In this document: positions 41,058 through 49,329 of the stretch, one piece after another
How positions within the stretch are numbered: position 1 is the first letter of the stretch
How the letters are laid out: every line of letters begins with the position of its first letter
DNA from: Desulfosarcina alkanivorans
GTDB lineage: Bacteria; Desulfobacterota; Desulfobacteria; Desulfobacterales; Desulfosarcinaceae
Direction: 5' to 3'
Assembly (NCBI RefSeq): GCF_009688945.1
Contig: NZ_AP021874.1
Coordinates: 5,890,001 to 5,954,000 of the forward strand
DNA length: 64,000 nt
Program-made: the position numbers and the translations under genes
Notes under the pieces: generated by a model
What the model saw: only the letters and a program-made list of their open reading frames with translations
The model's database searches: none
What the model was told of the DNA's origin: nothing

Positions 41058-42944
41058 ATGACTCGGTCACTTTACTGGGCTGACAGTTATGTGGAGAAGA
41101 AGCGGACGGCAAAGGAGGCCATTGCCATGATCCGTCCCGGTAAACGGGTGTATATCGGCAGCGCCAGCGGCGAACCCCAGGAACTGGTCCGGGCGCTGTC
41201 GGCCGCCGCCGTCGGTATCAGCGGGCTCGAAATTGTCCGACTGATGAGCCGGGAGACGACCTCCCTGTCCGAAATCGCCGACAAGACCCGTGACCACAGC
41301 CTCAACATCCGGACCATCTATCTGGGATCGGCGGACACGGAGGGCATCGCCCGTTACATGCGCTTCATTACGCCGATCAACATGTCCGAAGTGCCCGGGT
41401 TGTTCCTGTCCCGGAAAATGCCCATTCACGTCGCCCTGGTCCAGGTGTCGCCGCCGGATGATTTCGGTTGGATGAGCCTGGGGGTTTCCGTTGACGTGAC
41501 CCTTGCCGCCGCCCAGAGTGCGGACCTGGTGATAGCCCAGGTGAACCCGCGAATGCCGCGTACCATGGGACAGAGCTTCATCCATGTCAACAATGTCCAC
41601 GTGCTGGTGGAGCACGAGGAGCCGATATTGTCCGTCAACCTCCGCAAACGATCCGGGCCGGCCGACTGGATCGGCAAGCACATCGCCCGGTTCGTGGACG
41701 ACGGCTCCACCTTGCAGATCGGCCTGGACGCCGCCTCACAGGCGACGGTCAAAGCCCTGGCCGACAAGAACGACCTGGGGTTTCACTCCCAGTATATCAC
41801 CGATGACGTCATGCACCTGTATGCCGCGGGGGTGATCAACAACCGCAAAAAAGGGCTGAACGACGGCAAGCTGGTGGCCTCCTGCGCCATCGGCAGCCAG
41901 AACCTGTATGAATTTCTGCACGACAACCCGGGGGTGGATTTCCGCCCCTCGGATTATGTGAATGACCCGTTTGTCATCTCCCAGCACAACCGGATGATCT
42001 CCATGAACGTGGCCCACACCATGGACCTCACGGGGCAGACGGCGGCCGAAGCTTCCGAGCACACCTTTTTCGCCGGTGTTTCCGGCATTCCGGATTTTGT
42101 CCGGGGGGCGAAACGGTCCAGGGGGGGGAAGTCCATCCTCATGCTCTATTCCACCTCGCGGGACGGCAAGCGCAGCAACATCGTTCCGGCCCTGAACGGC
42201 CCTGCCGTTGTGGTGCCCAGAGGAGATGTGCATTACGTGGTCACCGAATACGGCGCGGTGAACCTGTCCGGCAAAAGTCTTCAGGAGCGGGTGCTGGCCA
42301 TGATCGGAATTGCCCACCCGGACCATCGTGAATGGCTTTTCGATGCGGCCAAGGAAGCCCGGCTCATCGGCCGGGAGCGTCGACTGGGAGAAGCCACCCG
42401 CGGGATCTATCCCATTCACCTGGAAGAGGCCGTCAGGCGCGACGGTGAAGAAATCACCATCCGGCCCTCCAAGCCGGTCGACGAGCGGCGGATCCAGGAG
42501 CACTATTACAGCCTGGACAAAAAGGATGTGCAGCTGCGCTTTTTCCACGACAAGATCAGCTTTGACCGCAGCGATGTGGAGACCCGTTCCCAGATCGATT
42601 ACATCAAGGACCTGACCCTGGTGGCCGTGGTGGGGGAGTTCGGCTTCGGCAAGGTGGTGGGGGTCGGGGAATACCTGCTGCTCGTGGATGTCAACGTGGC
42701 CGAGGTGGCGTTTTCCATCTCCAAGGAATACCAGGGCAAGGGCCTGGGAAAGCTCTTCATCCGCAAACTGGCCAGGGCCGCCCGGGATAACGGCATTTCC
42801 GGTTTGGTGGCCTATACCTCACCGTCGAACAGGGCCATGATCGCGCTGTTCAAGACCCTTCCCTACAAGGTCAAAACCAGCTTTGACGGGGATTCGCTGA
42901 TGCTCAAGTGCCGATTTGACGAGTTGGCGGATGGTCCGGCATGA
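41058..42944 (+). CDS. Acetyl-CoA hydrolase/transferase-type CoA-transferase fused to a GNAT domain
   Basis: This 628-residue fusion joins a CoA-transferase (about 1-440) to a GNAT acyltransferase domain (about 460-620). The first part has RVYIGSASGEPQELVRAL, GWMSLGVSVDVTLAAAQSADLVIAQVNPRMPRTMG, and the catalytic glutamate E397 in VTEYGAVNLSGKS that would form the enzyme-CoA thioester. The GNAT part has VAFSISKEYQGKGLGKLFIRKLARAARDNGI, the acetyl-CoA pyrophosphate loop. GGAGG precedes the ATG. It probably moves CoA between short acids in step with the upstream ligase. The GNAT domain may modify a partner such as the ligase, but this is inference. Confidence 0.9.
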   Translation: MTRSLYWADSYVEKKRTAKEAIAMIRPGKRVYIGSASGEPQELVRALSAAAVGISGLEIVRLMSRETTSLSEIADKTRDHSLNIRTIYLGSADTEGIARYMRFITPINMSEVPGLFLSRKMPIHVALVQVSPPDDFGWMSLGVSVDVTLAAAQSADLVIAQVNPRMPRTMGQSFIHVNNVHVLVEHEEPILSVNLRKRSGPADWIGKHIARFVDDGSTLQIGLDAASQATVKALADKNDLGFHSQYITDDVMHLYAAGVINNRKKGLNDGKLVASCAIGSQNLYEFLHDNPGVDFRPSDYVNDPFVISQHNRMISMNVAHTMDLTGQTAAEASEHTFFAGVSGIPDFVRGAKRSRGGKSILMLYSTSRDGKRSNIVPALNGPAVVVPRGDVHYVVTEYGAVNLSGKSLQERVLAMIGIAHPDHREWLFDAAKEARLIGRERRLGEATRGIYPIHLEEAVRRDGEEITIRPSKPVDERRIQEHYYSLDKKDVQLRFFHDKISFDRSDVETRSQIDYIKDLTLVAVVGEFGFGKVVGVGEYLLLVDVNVAEVAFSISKEYQGKGLGKLFIRKLARAARDNGISGLVAYTSPSNRAMIALFKTLPYKVKTSFDGDSLMLKCRFDELADGPA

Positions 42945-42960
42945 CAGAACGGATGCCGGT

Positions 42961-44172
42961 ATGAAACGCTATCGAATCCTTTTTGCCGCCGTTGCCATGC
43001 AGATGTGCCTGGGGGCCACCTACGCCTGGTCGATCTTCGTGCTGCCGCTCAAGCAGACCACCGGAATCCTCCAGGGGACGGCCCAGCTCCCCTTCTCCCT
43101 GTTCTACTTCGCTTTTCCGGCCACCATGATCGTCACCGGCGTCCTGTTGCCCAGAATCGGACCGCGGCGCTGTGCGGTGGCCGGCGGCCTGCTTTTCGGC
43201 GGCGGCTGGATCATGGCTGCGATGGGACATTTTCATTTTGCGTTCACCATCGTTGGCATCGGTCTGGTTGCCGGTATCGGCGTGGGGTTTGCCTACATCG
43301 TCCCCATTGCCACCTGCGTGCGCTGGTTCCCCCGGCAAAAGGGCCTGGTCACCGGCGTGGCGGTGGCCGGATTCGGTGGCGGTGCCGCCCTGGTGAGCCA
43401 TGCTGCCGATACCCTTATGGCCGCCGTCGGCATGAGTCCTTTCAACGCCTTCGGCGTTCTGGGAACCATTTTTCTGCTGCTGGTGGCCCTGGCCGGGAGC
43501 CTGATGGAAAATCCGCCCGGAAGTTCAGCGGAAGTCCCACAGCCGATTCCCGTGATCGCCCTTCTCAAGGAACGCTCTTTTGCGGTTCTTTACCTGGCGA
43601 TGTTCGCCGGGCTTGCCGCCGGGTTTGCCGTCAACGCCAATATGAAGGAGCTTTACGGCGATGCCGGTGTCCAGGCCGGCGTCCGGGCCGTGGCCGCCTT
43701 TGCCCTGGCCAATGCCGCCGGCCGCATCACCTGGGGCTGGATATTCGATCGCGGCCGGTCCGCCCTCATCCTCCAGGCCAACCTGCTGCTCCAGGCGGGG
43801 CTGTTGATGCTGCACGGCCCCATTTTGCGATCCGATTCCGGGCTGATCGCCTTCGCCGTTCTGTCCGGTTTCAATTATGGCGGCATTCTGGTGCTCTATG
43901 CGTCGGCGGCGGCGGAAAGATGGGGCAGCGAACGGTTGGGCCAGATCTACGGGTGGCTGTTTTCAGCCAACATCCCGGCGGCGGCCGCGCCCATCGTTGC
44001 CGGGGTGGCCTTCGATCGCATGGGCAGCTTCACGCCTGTTTTATGGGGCATCGGCGGCCTGATGGCCGCAGGTGCCCTTGCGCTGGGCAAGGGGTTGCGA
44101 CTTGACTGTCCAGATGAGGTAAATAGTGATTTAAATCGGTCGGTTAAATGCAATCCCACGCAAACTAATTAG
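42961..44172 (+). CDS. MFS transporter, OFA (oxalate/formate antiporter-like) family
   Basis: The ATG at 42961 gives 403 residues; an in-frame ATG at 42934 overlaps the upstream gene. Twelve hydrophobic segments are visible. The start YRILFAAVAMQMCLGATYAWSIFVLPL and the loop GFAYIVPIATCVRWFPRQKGLVTGVAVAGFG are characteristic of the OFA family, which exchanges small mono- and dicarboxylates. The order ligase, CoA-transferase, transporter supports uptake and activation of an organic acid. The last 20 residues (NSDLNRSVKCNPTQTN) are polar and not typical. No separate promoter is seen, so it is likely cotranscribed. Confidence 0.9.
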   Translation: MKRYRILFAAVAMQMCLGATYAWSIFVLPLKQTTGILQGTAQLPFSLFYFAFPATMIVTGVLLPRIGPRRCAVAGGLLFGGGWIMAAMGHFHFAFTIVGIGLVAGIGVGFAYIVPIATCVRWFPRQKGLVTGVAVAGFGGGAALVSHAADTLMAAVGMSPFNAFGVLGTIFLLLVALAGSLMENPPGSSAEVPQPIPVIALLKERSFAVLYLAMFAGLAAGFAVNANMKELYGDAGVQAGVRAVAAFALANAAGRITWGWIFDRGRSALILQANLLLQAGLLMLHGPILRSDSGLIAFAVLSGFNYGGILVLYASAAAERWGSERLGQIYGWLFSANIPAAAAPIVAGVAFDRMGSFTPVLWGIGGLMAAGALALGKGLRLDCPDEVNSDLNRSVKCNPTQTN

Positions 44173-44175
44173 TTC

Positions 44176-44204
44176 TTGTCAAGTCTGTGTCAATGTGTTT
44201 TAAT
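44176..44204 (+). promoter_or_regulatory. Candidate sigma-70 promoter of nifJ
   Basis: TTGTCA at 44176-44181 and TTTAAT at 44199-44204 are spaced by exactly 17 bases; both hexamers match the consensus at five of six positions. It starts just after the transporter stop and leaves a leader of about 150 bases before nifJ. Confidence 0.6.
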
Positions 44205-44363
44205 CAGTCCCTTTTGCATCGAAAAAGACAGCAATCACCACGCAAATCCGAAGACCGTTCTTCCTTCTCTTTGCTGTCGAGCACTGGTTTTCTGCAGTGG
44301 CTCCCCTGAGACCCGCTGCTGCAGAGTGGATTCCATATTTTTAACCCGTTACAAGGAGCAGTT

Positions 44364-47300
44364 ATGGCAAAGAAAATGAAAACCATCGACGGGAACACCG
44401 CAGCCGCCCACGTGGCCTACGCCATGAGCGAAGTGGCCGCCATTTATCCCATCACCCCTTCGTCCCCCATCGGCGAAATCTGCGATGAGTGGGCGGCGAA
44501 CGGCCGCAAGAACGTCTTCGGCCAGCGTCTGCTGGTGCGCCAACTGCAAAGTGAAGCCGGTGCGGCTGCAGCGGTTCACGGTTCGCTGGCCGCCGGCGCG
44601 CTGACCTCTACCTACACTGCCTCCCAGGGACTCTTGCTGATGGTTCCCAACATGTACAAGATGTCCGGTGAACTGCTGCCCGGCGTCCTGCATGTCACCG
44701 CCCGGGCCATCGCCGCCCATGCGCTGTCCATCTTCGGCGACCACCAGGACGTCATGGCCGTTCGCCAGACCGGCTTCGCCCTGCTGGCCTCCGCGTCGGT
44801 CCAGGAAACGATGGACCTGGGGCTGGTGGCCCATCTGGCCGCCATCGAATCCAGCGTCCCCTTTCTGCACTTTTTCGACGGCTTCCGGACCTCCCACGAG
44901 ATCCAGAAGATCGAGCTGATCGATTACGACGACATGGGCAAGCTGATCAATATGGAAGCCCTGGAAAATTTCCGCGCCCGTGCGGTGAACCCCGAGGCCC
45001 CCGAGCTGCGCGGCACCGCCCAGAACCCGGATATTTATTTCCAGGGCCGGGAAGCGGCCAATGTCTACTACCAGGAGGTGGCGGACGTCGTTGCCGACTA
45101 CATGAAGAAAGTGTCCGCCCTCACCGGCCGCAAGTACAACCTGTTCGATTACGTGGGCGATCCCAATGCGGACCGCGTCATCGTCTCCATGGGGTCTTCC
45201 TGCGAGACCATCGAGGAGGTGGTCGACCACCTCAACGCCCGCGGCGAGTCCGTCGGGCTGGTCAAGGTCCGTCTGTTCCGCCCCTTCTCGGCCAAGCACC
45301 TGCTGGCGGCCATCCCGGCCACCGCCTCCCGGATCACGGTTCTCGACCGCACCAAGGAGCCGGGTGCCCTGGGCGATCCGCTTTACCAGGATGTGTGCAC
45401 GGCCTTCATGGAACAGGGTGACATGCCCACCATCGTCAACGGCCGTTACGGGCTGGGCTCCAAGGAGTTCAACCCCTCCATGGTCAAGGCCGTGTTTGAC
45501 AACATGAACGGCATGGCTCCCAGGAATCACTTCACGGTGGGCATTGAAGACGACGTCACCCACACCAGCCTGGACGTCGAGACCGGATTTGACGTGGCGC
45601 CCGAAGGCACGGTCCAGTGCAAGTTCTGGGGCCTGGGGGCCGACGGCACCGTCGGCGCCAACAAGAGCGCCATCAAGATCATCGGCGACAATACCGACAT
45701 GTACGCCCAGGCGTATTTTGCCTACGATTCCAAGAAATCAGGCGGGGTGACCATCTCCCACCTGCGTTTCGGCCAGACCCCCATCAAGTCCACCTACCTG
45801 ATCGACAGCGCCGATTACATCGCCTGCCACAACCCGTCCTATGTCAACACCTACGATGTGCTGGAAGGCATCAAGGACGGCGGGACCTTCATGCTCAACA
45901 GTCCCTGGACCCTGGCAGACATGGAAGACCACCTGCCCGTGGCCATGCGCCGGACCATCGCCCGCAAAAAACTCAAGTTCTACAACATCGATGCGGTTAA
46001 AATCGCCGGCGAAGTGGGCCTGGGCGGCCGCATCAACATGATCATGCAGACCGCTTTCTTCAAGGCGGCCAATGTGATTCCCGTTGATGAAGCCATCGCT
46101 TACCTCAAAGATCAGATCGAGAAGCTGTTCAGCAAGAAGGGCGACAAGATCGTCAACATGAACAACGAAGCCGTGGACAAGAGCCTGGACCACCTGCTGG
46201 AAATCGACTATCCGGACAGCTGGGCCGATGCCGGTCTGACGGCGGCTGCGGCCGGCGACGAACCCGAGTGGGTCACCGAAGTGATGAAGCCCATGCTGGC
46301 CCAGCAGGGCGACAAGCTGCCGGTGAGCGCCTTCTCCCCGGACGGCATTTTTCCCGTGGGCACCACCCAGTATGAAAAGCGCGGCGTGGCCATCAACGTG
46401 CCCGAATGGATCATGGAAAACTGCATCCAGTGCAACCAGTGTGCAATGGTCTGCCCCCACGCGGCCATCCGCCCGGTGCTGGTCACCGACGATGAACTCA
46501 AGGAGGCGCCCGAGGGGTTCGAGGCCAAAAAAGCCCTGGGCAAGGAACTCAAGACCTACAAGTTCCGCATGCAGGTGTTTACCGAAGATTGCCTGGGCTG
46601 CGGCAATTGCGCGGATATCTGTCCGGCCAAAAAGCCGGCCCTGGTCATGAAGCCGCTGGCGACCCAGATCGACGCCCAGGTGGCCAATCAGCGCTATGCG
46701 TCCGGCCTGCCGGTGCGTGAAGGCCTGGTGAACCGCAACACGGTCAAGGGCAGCCAGTTCTACCAGCCCCTGCTGGAGTTCTCCGGCGCCTGTGCCGGGT
46801 GCGGCGAGACACCCTACGCCAAACTGCTCACCCAGCTGTTCGGCGAGCGCATGGTCATCGGCAACGCCACCGGGTGCTCCTCCATCTGGGGCGGCAGTGC
46901 GCCGTCCATTCCCTACTGCGTCAACGCAGAGGGCTGCGGTCCCACCTGGGGCAATTCCCTGTTCGAAGACCCGGCCGAATTCACCTACGGCATGTTTCTG
47001 GGACAGCTGCAGCAGCGCCAGGTGCTGGCGGACCTGGTGACCGAAGCCCTGGACACGGACATCGATGACGACCTGAAGGCGGCCATGAAAGGCTGGCTGG
47101 AAAACATGCGGGACGCCGAAGGCTCCAAGCGCTATGGCGACCAGATCCGGGAAATGCTATTCGGCTATGCGGGCAACCCCCTGCTGGACCGGATCGACAG
47201 CCTGGCGTCCTACTTCACCAAGCGCTCCTACTGGATCTTCGTGGGTGACGGGTCGGCCTACGATATCTCCTTCGGCGGCATCGACCACATCCTGGCCACC

Positions 47301-48011
47301 GGGGAAGACATCAACGTGATGGTCTTTGATACCGAAGTCTACTCGAATACCGGCGGACAGAGCTCCAAAGCCACGCCCACCGGCTCCATCGCCAAGTTCG
47401 CCGCCTCCGGCAAGAAGACCGCCAAAAAGGACATGGGCGGGATGGCGATGACCTATGGCTATGTCTACGTGGCCAATGTGGGCATGGGCGCCAACAAGCA
47501 GCAGCTGGTCAAGGCGTTCACCGAAGCGGAGAGCTACGACGGCCCGTCGCTGATCATGGCCTACGCCCCGTGCATCAACCACGGCATCAAAAAGGGCATG
47601 GGCAAGAGCCAGCTGGAGACCAGCCTGGCGGTCAAGTCCGGTTACTGGCCGCTGTACCGCTACAATCCCATGCTGGCGGAAGAGGGCAAGAACCCCTTTG
47701 TGCTGGATTCCAAGGCGCCGGACGGCAGCCTGCAGGAATTTCTGGCCGGCGAGGTGCGGTACGCCGCCCTGCAGAAGATTTTTCCGGACGAGGCCAAACG
47801 GCTGCATACCCGTCTGGAGGCGGAATTCGCCGATCGCTACGCCACTCTCAAAGCTATGGCCGAAGCCGAGTTCGTGGCGGCCCAGCCGTCGGGAGAACTG
47901 GCCACTCCGGCTGAAGGGGACGGGGATGCCTGTACCCTGGCCGGCACCGCCGAGCATGCCGGCCGAGCCGGTGCGGACGATGCCTGCGACGATGGCAGAG
48001 CCGGGAAATAG
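44364..48011 (+). CDS. nifJ: Pyruvate:ferredoxin (flavodoxin) oxidoreductase, single chain
   Basis: This 1215-residue homodimer subunit oxidises pyruvate with CoA to acetyl-CoA and CO2, reducing ferredoxin. Domains in order: I (about 1-250, starting DGNTAAAHVAYAMSEVAAIYPITPSSPIGE), II and III, the EKR linker, a two-cluster ferredoxin domain (CIQCNQCAMVCPHAAIRP and CLGCGNCADICPAKKP, about 690-760) and the thiamine diphosphate domain with a proximal cluster (GACAGCGETPYAKLL, GNATGCSSIWGGS, GDGSAYDISFGGIDH, NVMVFDTEVYSNTGGQSSKATP). ACAAGGAGC precedes the ATG. The terminal 25 residues are low-complexity. It has its own promoter and terminator and is a central carbon enzyme of this anaerobe. Confidence 0.97.
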   Translation: MAKKMKTIDGNTAAAHVAYAMSEVAAIYPITPSSPIGEICDEWAANGRKNVFGQRLLVRQLQSEAGAAAAVHGSLAAGALTSTYTASQGLLLMVPNMYKMSGELLPGVLHVTARAIAAHALSIFGDHQDVMAVRQTGFALLASASVQETMDLGLVAHLAAIESSVPFLHFFDGFRTSHEIQKIELIDYDDMGKLINMEALENFRARAVNPEAPELRGTAQNPDIYFQGREAANVYYQEVADVVADYMKKVSALTGRKYNLFDYVGDPNADRVIVSMGSSCETIEEVVDHLNARGESVGLVKVRLFRPFSAKHLLAAIPATASRITVLDRTKEPGALGDPLYQDVCTAFMEQGDMPTIVNGRYGLGSKEFNPSMVKAVFDNMNGMAPRNHFTVGIEDDVTHTSLDVETGFDVAPEGTVQCKFWGLGADGTVGANKSAIKIIGDNTDMYAQAYFAYDSKKSGGVTISHLRFGQTPIKSTYLIDSADYIACHNPSYVNTYDVLEGIKDGGTFMLNSPWTLADMEDHLPVAMRRTIARKKLKFYNIDAVKIAGEVGLGGRINMIMQTAFFKAANVIPVDEAIAYLKDQIEKLFSKKGDKIVNMNNEAVDKSLDHLLEIDYPDSWADAGLTAAAAGDEPEWVTEVMKPMLAQQGDKLPVSAFSPDGIFPVGTTQYEKRGVAINVPEWIMENCIQCNQCAMVCPHAAIRPVLVTDDELKEAPEGFEAKKALGKELKTYKFRMQVFTEDCLGCGNCADICPAKKPALVMKPLATQIDAQVANQRYASGLPVREGLVNRNTVKGSQFYQPLLEFSGACAGCGETPYAKLLTQLFGERMVIGNATGCSSIWGGSAPSIPYCVNAEGCGPTWGNSLFEDPAEFTYGMFLGQLQQRQVLADLVTEALDTDIDDDLKAAMKGWLENMRDAEGSKRYGDQIREMLFGYAGNPLLDRIDSLASYFTKRSYWIFVGDGSAYDISFGGIDHILATGEDINVMVFDTEVYSNTGGQSSKATPTGSIAKFAASGKKTAKKDMGGMAMTYGYVYVANVGMGANKQQLVKAFTEAESYDGPSLIMAYAPCINHGIKKGMGKSQLETSLAVKSGYWPLYRYNPMLAEEGKNPFVLDSKAPDGSLQEFLAGEVRYAALQKIFPDEAKRLHTRLEAEFADRYATLKAMAEAEFVAAQPSGELATPAEGDGDACTLAGTAEHAGRAGADDACDDGRAGK

Positions 48012-48042
48012 CCGGTAGTCTGAACACAACCTTTAATCCATC

Positions 48043-48078
48043 AGGGCCGTGTCACCCACCGGGTGACCGGCCCTTTTT
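48043..48078 (+). terminator. Strong intrinsic terminator after nifJ
   Basis: AGGGCCG (48043-48049) and GTCACCC (48051-48057) pair with GGGTGAC (48061-48067) and CGGCCCT (48068-48074), with one unpaired T and a three-base loop, followed by a run of five T. Confidence 0.9.
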
Positions 48079-48179
48079 CGTCCGGATCGGTCAAGGGCGC
48101 CATGCCGGGAAGAGAAAGTCGTTGACAGAATCCGGCTCCTGATTCATTTTATTTACCTGAATCCCAACAGGTCCGTTCA

Positions 48180-48986
48180 ATGAATCCCGATGGTTTGAAA
48201 AAATTACTGGAGCAGGTGAGAACCGGCGACATGCCGGTGGACCGGGCCCTGGATGCACTCAAGGACCTGCCCTATGCGGACATGGGCTACGCCATGGTGG
48301 ATCACCACCGGGCCCTGCGCAGCGGCCACCCGGAGACCATCTTCAGCCCGGGCAAGACGGTGGACCAGATTGTGGGCATTGCCCGGCGCCTGCTGGAAAA
48401 AGATGCCAACATCATGGCCACCCGGGCGGAACGCCCGGTCTACGAGGCTCTGAAATCCGTCTGCGACCGGGTGGAGTACCACGAGGCGGCCCGCATCGTG
48501 GTGATGAACCGCAAACCGGTGGTGCCCACGCGAACAACGATCCTGGTCATGTGCGCCGGCACTTCGGACATCCCGGTGGCCGAAGAGGCGGCCGTGACCG
48601 CCGAGACCATGGGCAACCGGGTGCAGCGGCTCAGCGATGTGGGCGTGGCGGGCATTCATCGCCTGCTGTCCAATCGGGAGAAGATTCAGGCGGCCAGCGT
48701 GCTGGTTGTCGTGGCCGGCATGGATGGCGCGCTGCCCAGCGTGGCGGCCGGCCTGACCGACAAACCGGTGATCGCCGTGCCCACCAGCATCGGCTACGGC
48801 GCCAGCTTCGGCGGCCTGGCGGCCCTGTTGACCATGCTCAACTCCTGCGCCAACGGCGTCACCGTGGTCAATATCGACAACGGTTACGGGGCCGGATACG
48901 CCGCATCCATGATCAACCGGCTCGCCGACCGGGGGGGCGGGGACCAATCGCCGGAAGGCTTGCCAACCCTGCGGGAGGACTGCTGA
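48180..48986 (+). CDS. larB: LarB: pyridinium-3,5-biscarboxylate mononucleotide synthase
   Basis: This 268-residue protein matches LarB, which carboxylates and dephosphorylates nicotinate adenine dinucleotide in building the nickel-pincer cofactor of lactate racemase. The C-terminal half is PurE-like: CAGTSDIPVAEEAAVTAETMGNRVQRLSDVGVAGIHRL, VVVAGMDGALPSVAAGLTDKPVIAVPTSIGYGASFGGLAALLTMLNSCANGVTVVNIDNGYGAGY. The N-terminus (LLEQVRTGDMPVDRALDALKDLPYADMGYAMVDHHRALRSGHPETIFSPGKT) is standard. larC, larE and larA are not in the window. Its stop overlaps the small gene that follows. Confidence 0.95.
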   Translation: MNPDGLKKLLEQVRTGDMPVDRALDALKDLPYADMGYAMVDHHRALRSGHPETIFSPGKTVDQIVGIARRLLEKDANIMATRAERPVYEALKSVCDRVEYHEAARIVVMNRKPVVPTRTTILVMCAGTSDIPVAEEAAVTAETMGNRVQRLSDVGVAGIHRLLSNREKIQAASVLVVVAGMDGALPSVAAGLTDKPVIAVPTSIGYGASFGGLAALLTMLNSCANGVTVVNIDNGYGAGYAASMINRLADRGGGDQSPEGLPTLREDC

Positions 48987-49195
48987 TGACCTACAACTTC
49001 GACCCGGACCGCTGGTATGACAACGAACTGGCCGTTCTGGACGACCAGCTGAAAACCGGACGGATTTCACCGGCGGCATACGAGGCGGCCAAAGACGAGC
49101 TGGAAGGCCGCTATGACGCAATGGTGGCACGGCTTGACGGCACCTATCGCATCGGTGCCGCAGATGGGGAGGCCCTTCACGGCCGTCGAGAGTGA
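48986..49195 (+). CDS. Small acidic protein coupled to larB, unknown function
   Basis: The ATG overlaps the larB stop (TGATG) and follows GGGAGGA, so it is translationally coupled. The 69-residue protein reads as two helices (DNELAVLDDQLKTGRISPAAYEAAKDELEGRYDAMVARLDGTY), a SHOCT-like short motif that often acts in oligomerisation. No catalytic residue is seen. Confidence 0.65.
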   Translation: MTYNFDPDRWYDNELAVLDDQLKTGRISPAAYEAAKDELEGRYDAMVARLDGTYRIGAADGEALHGRRE

Positions 49196-49329
49196 CGCCG
49201 CCGGGGGACCTCGGCCCGAGCCTTCAAGCTGCATTCAGAAAAGCTGAAACGCCCGGCAGACGCGCTGCCGATCCTTTCGTTCACGACCCGTCAGGGACGC
49301 ATGCCCCCGTCCGTCTCCCCCGCCGCCAA

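Noticed and set aside
44173..44363. Small non-coding RNA or tRNA in the nifJ leader
   Set aside because: No T-arm consensus or cloverleaf was found; only the promoter pair is supported.
48122..48150. Promoter for larB based on TTGACA at 48122
   Set aside because: The -35 is perfect but no acceptable -10 lies 16-18 bases away.
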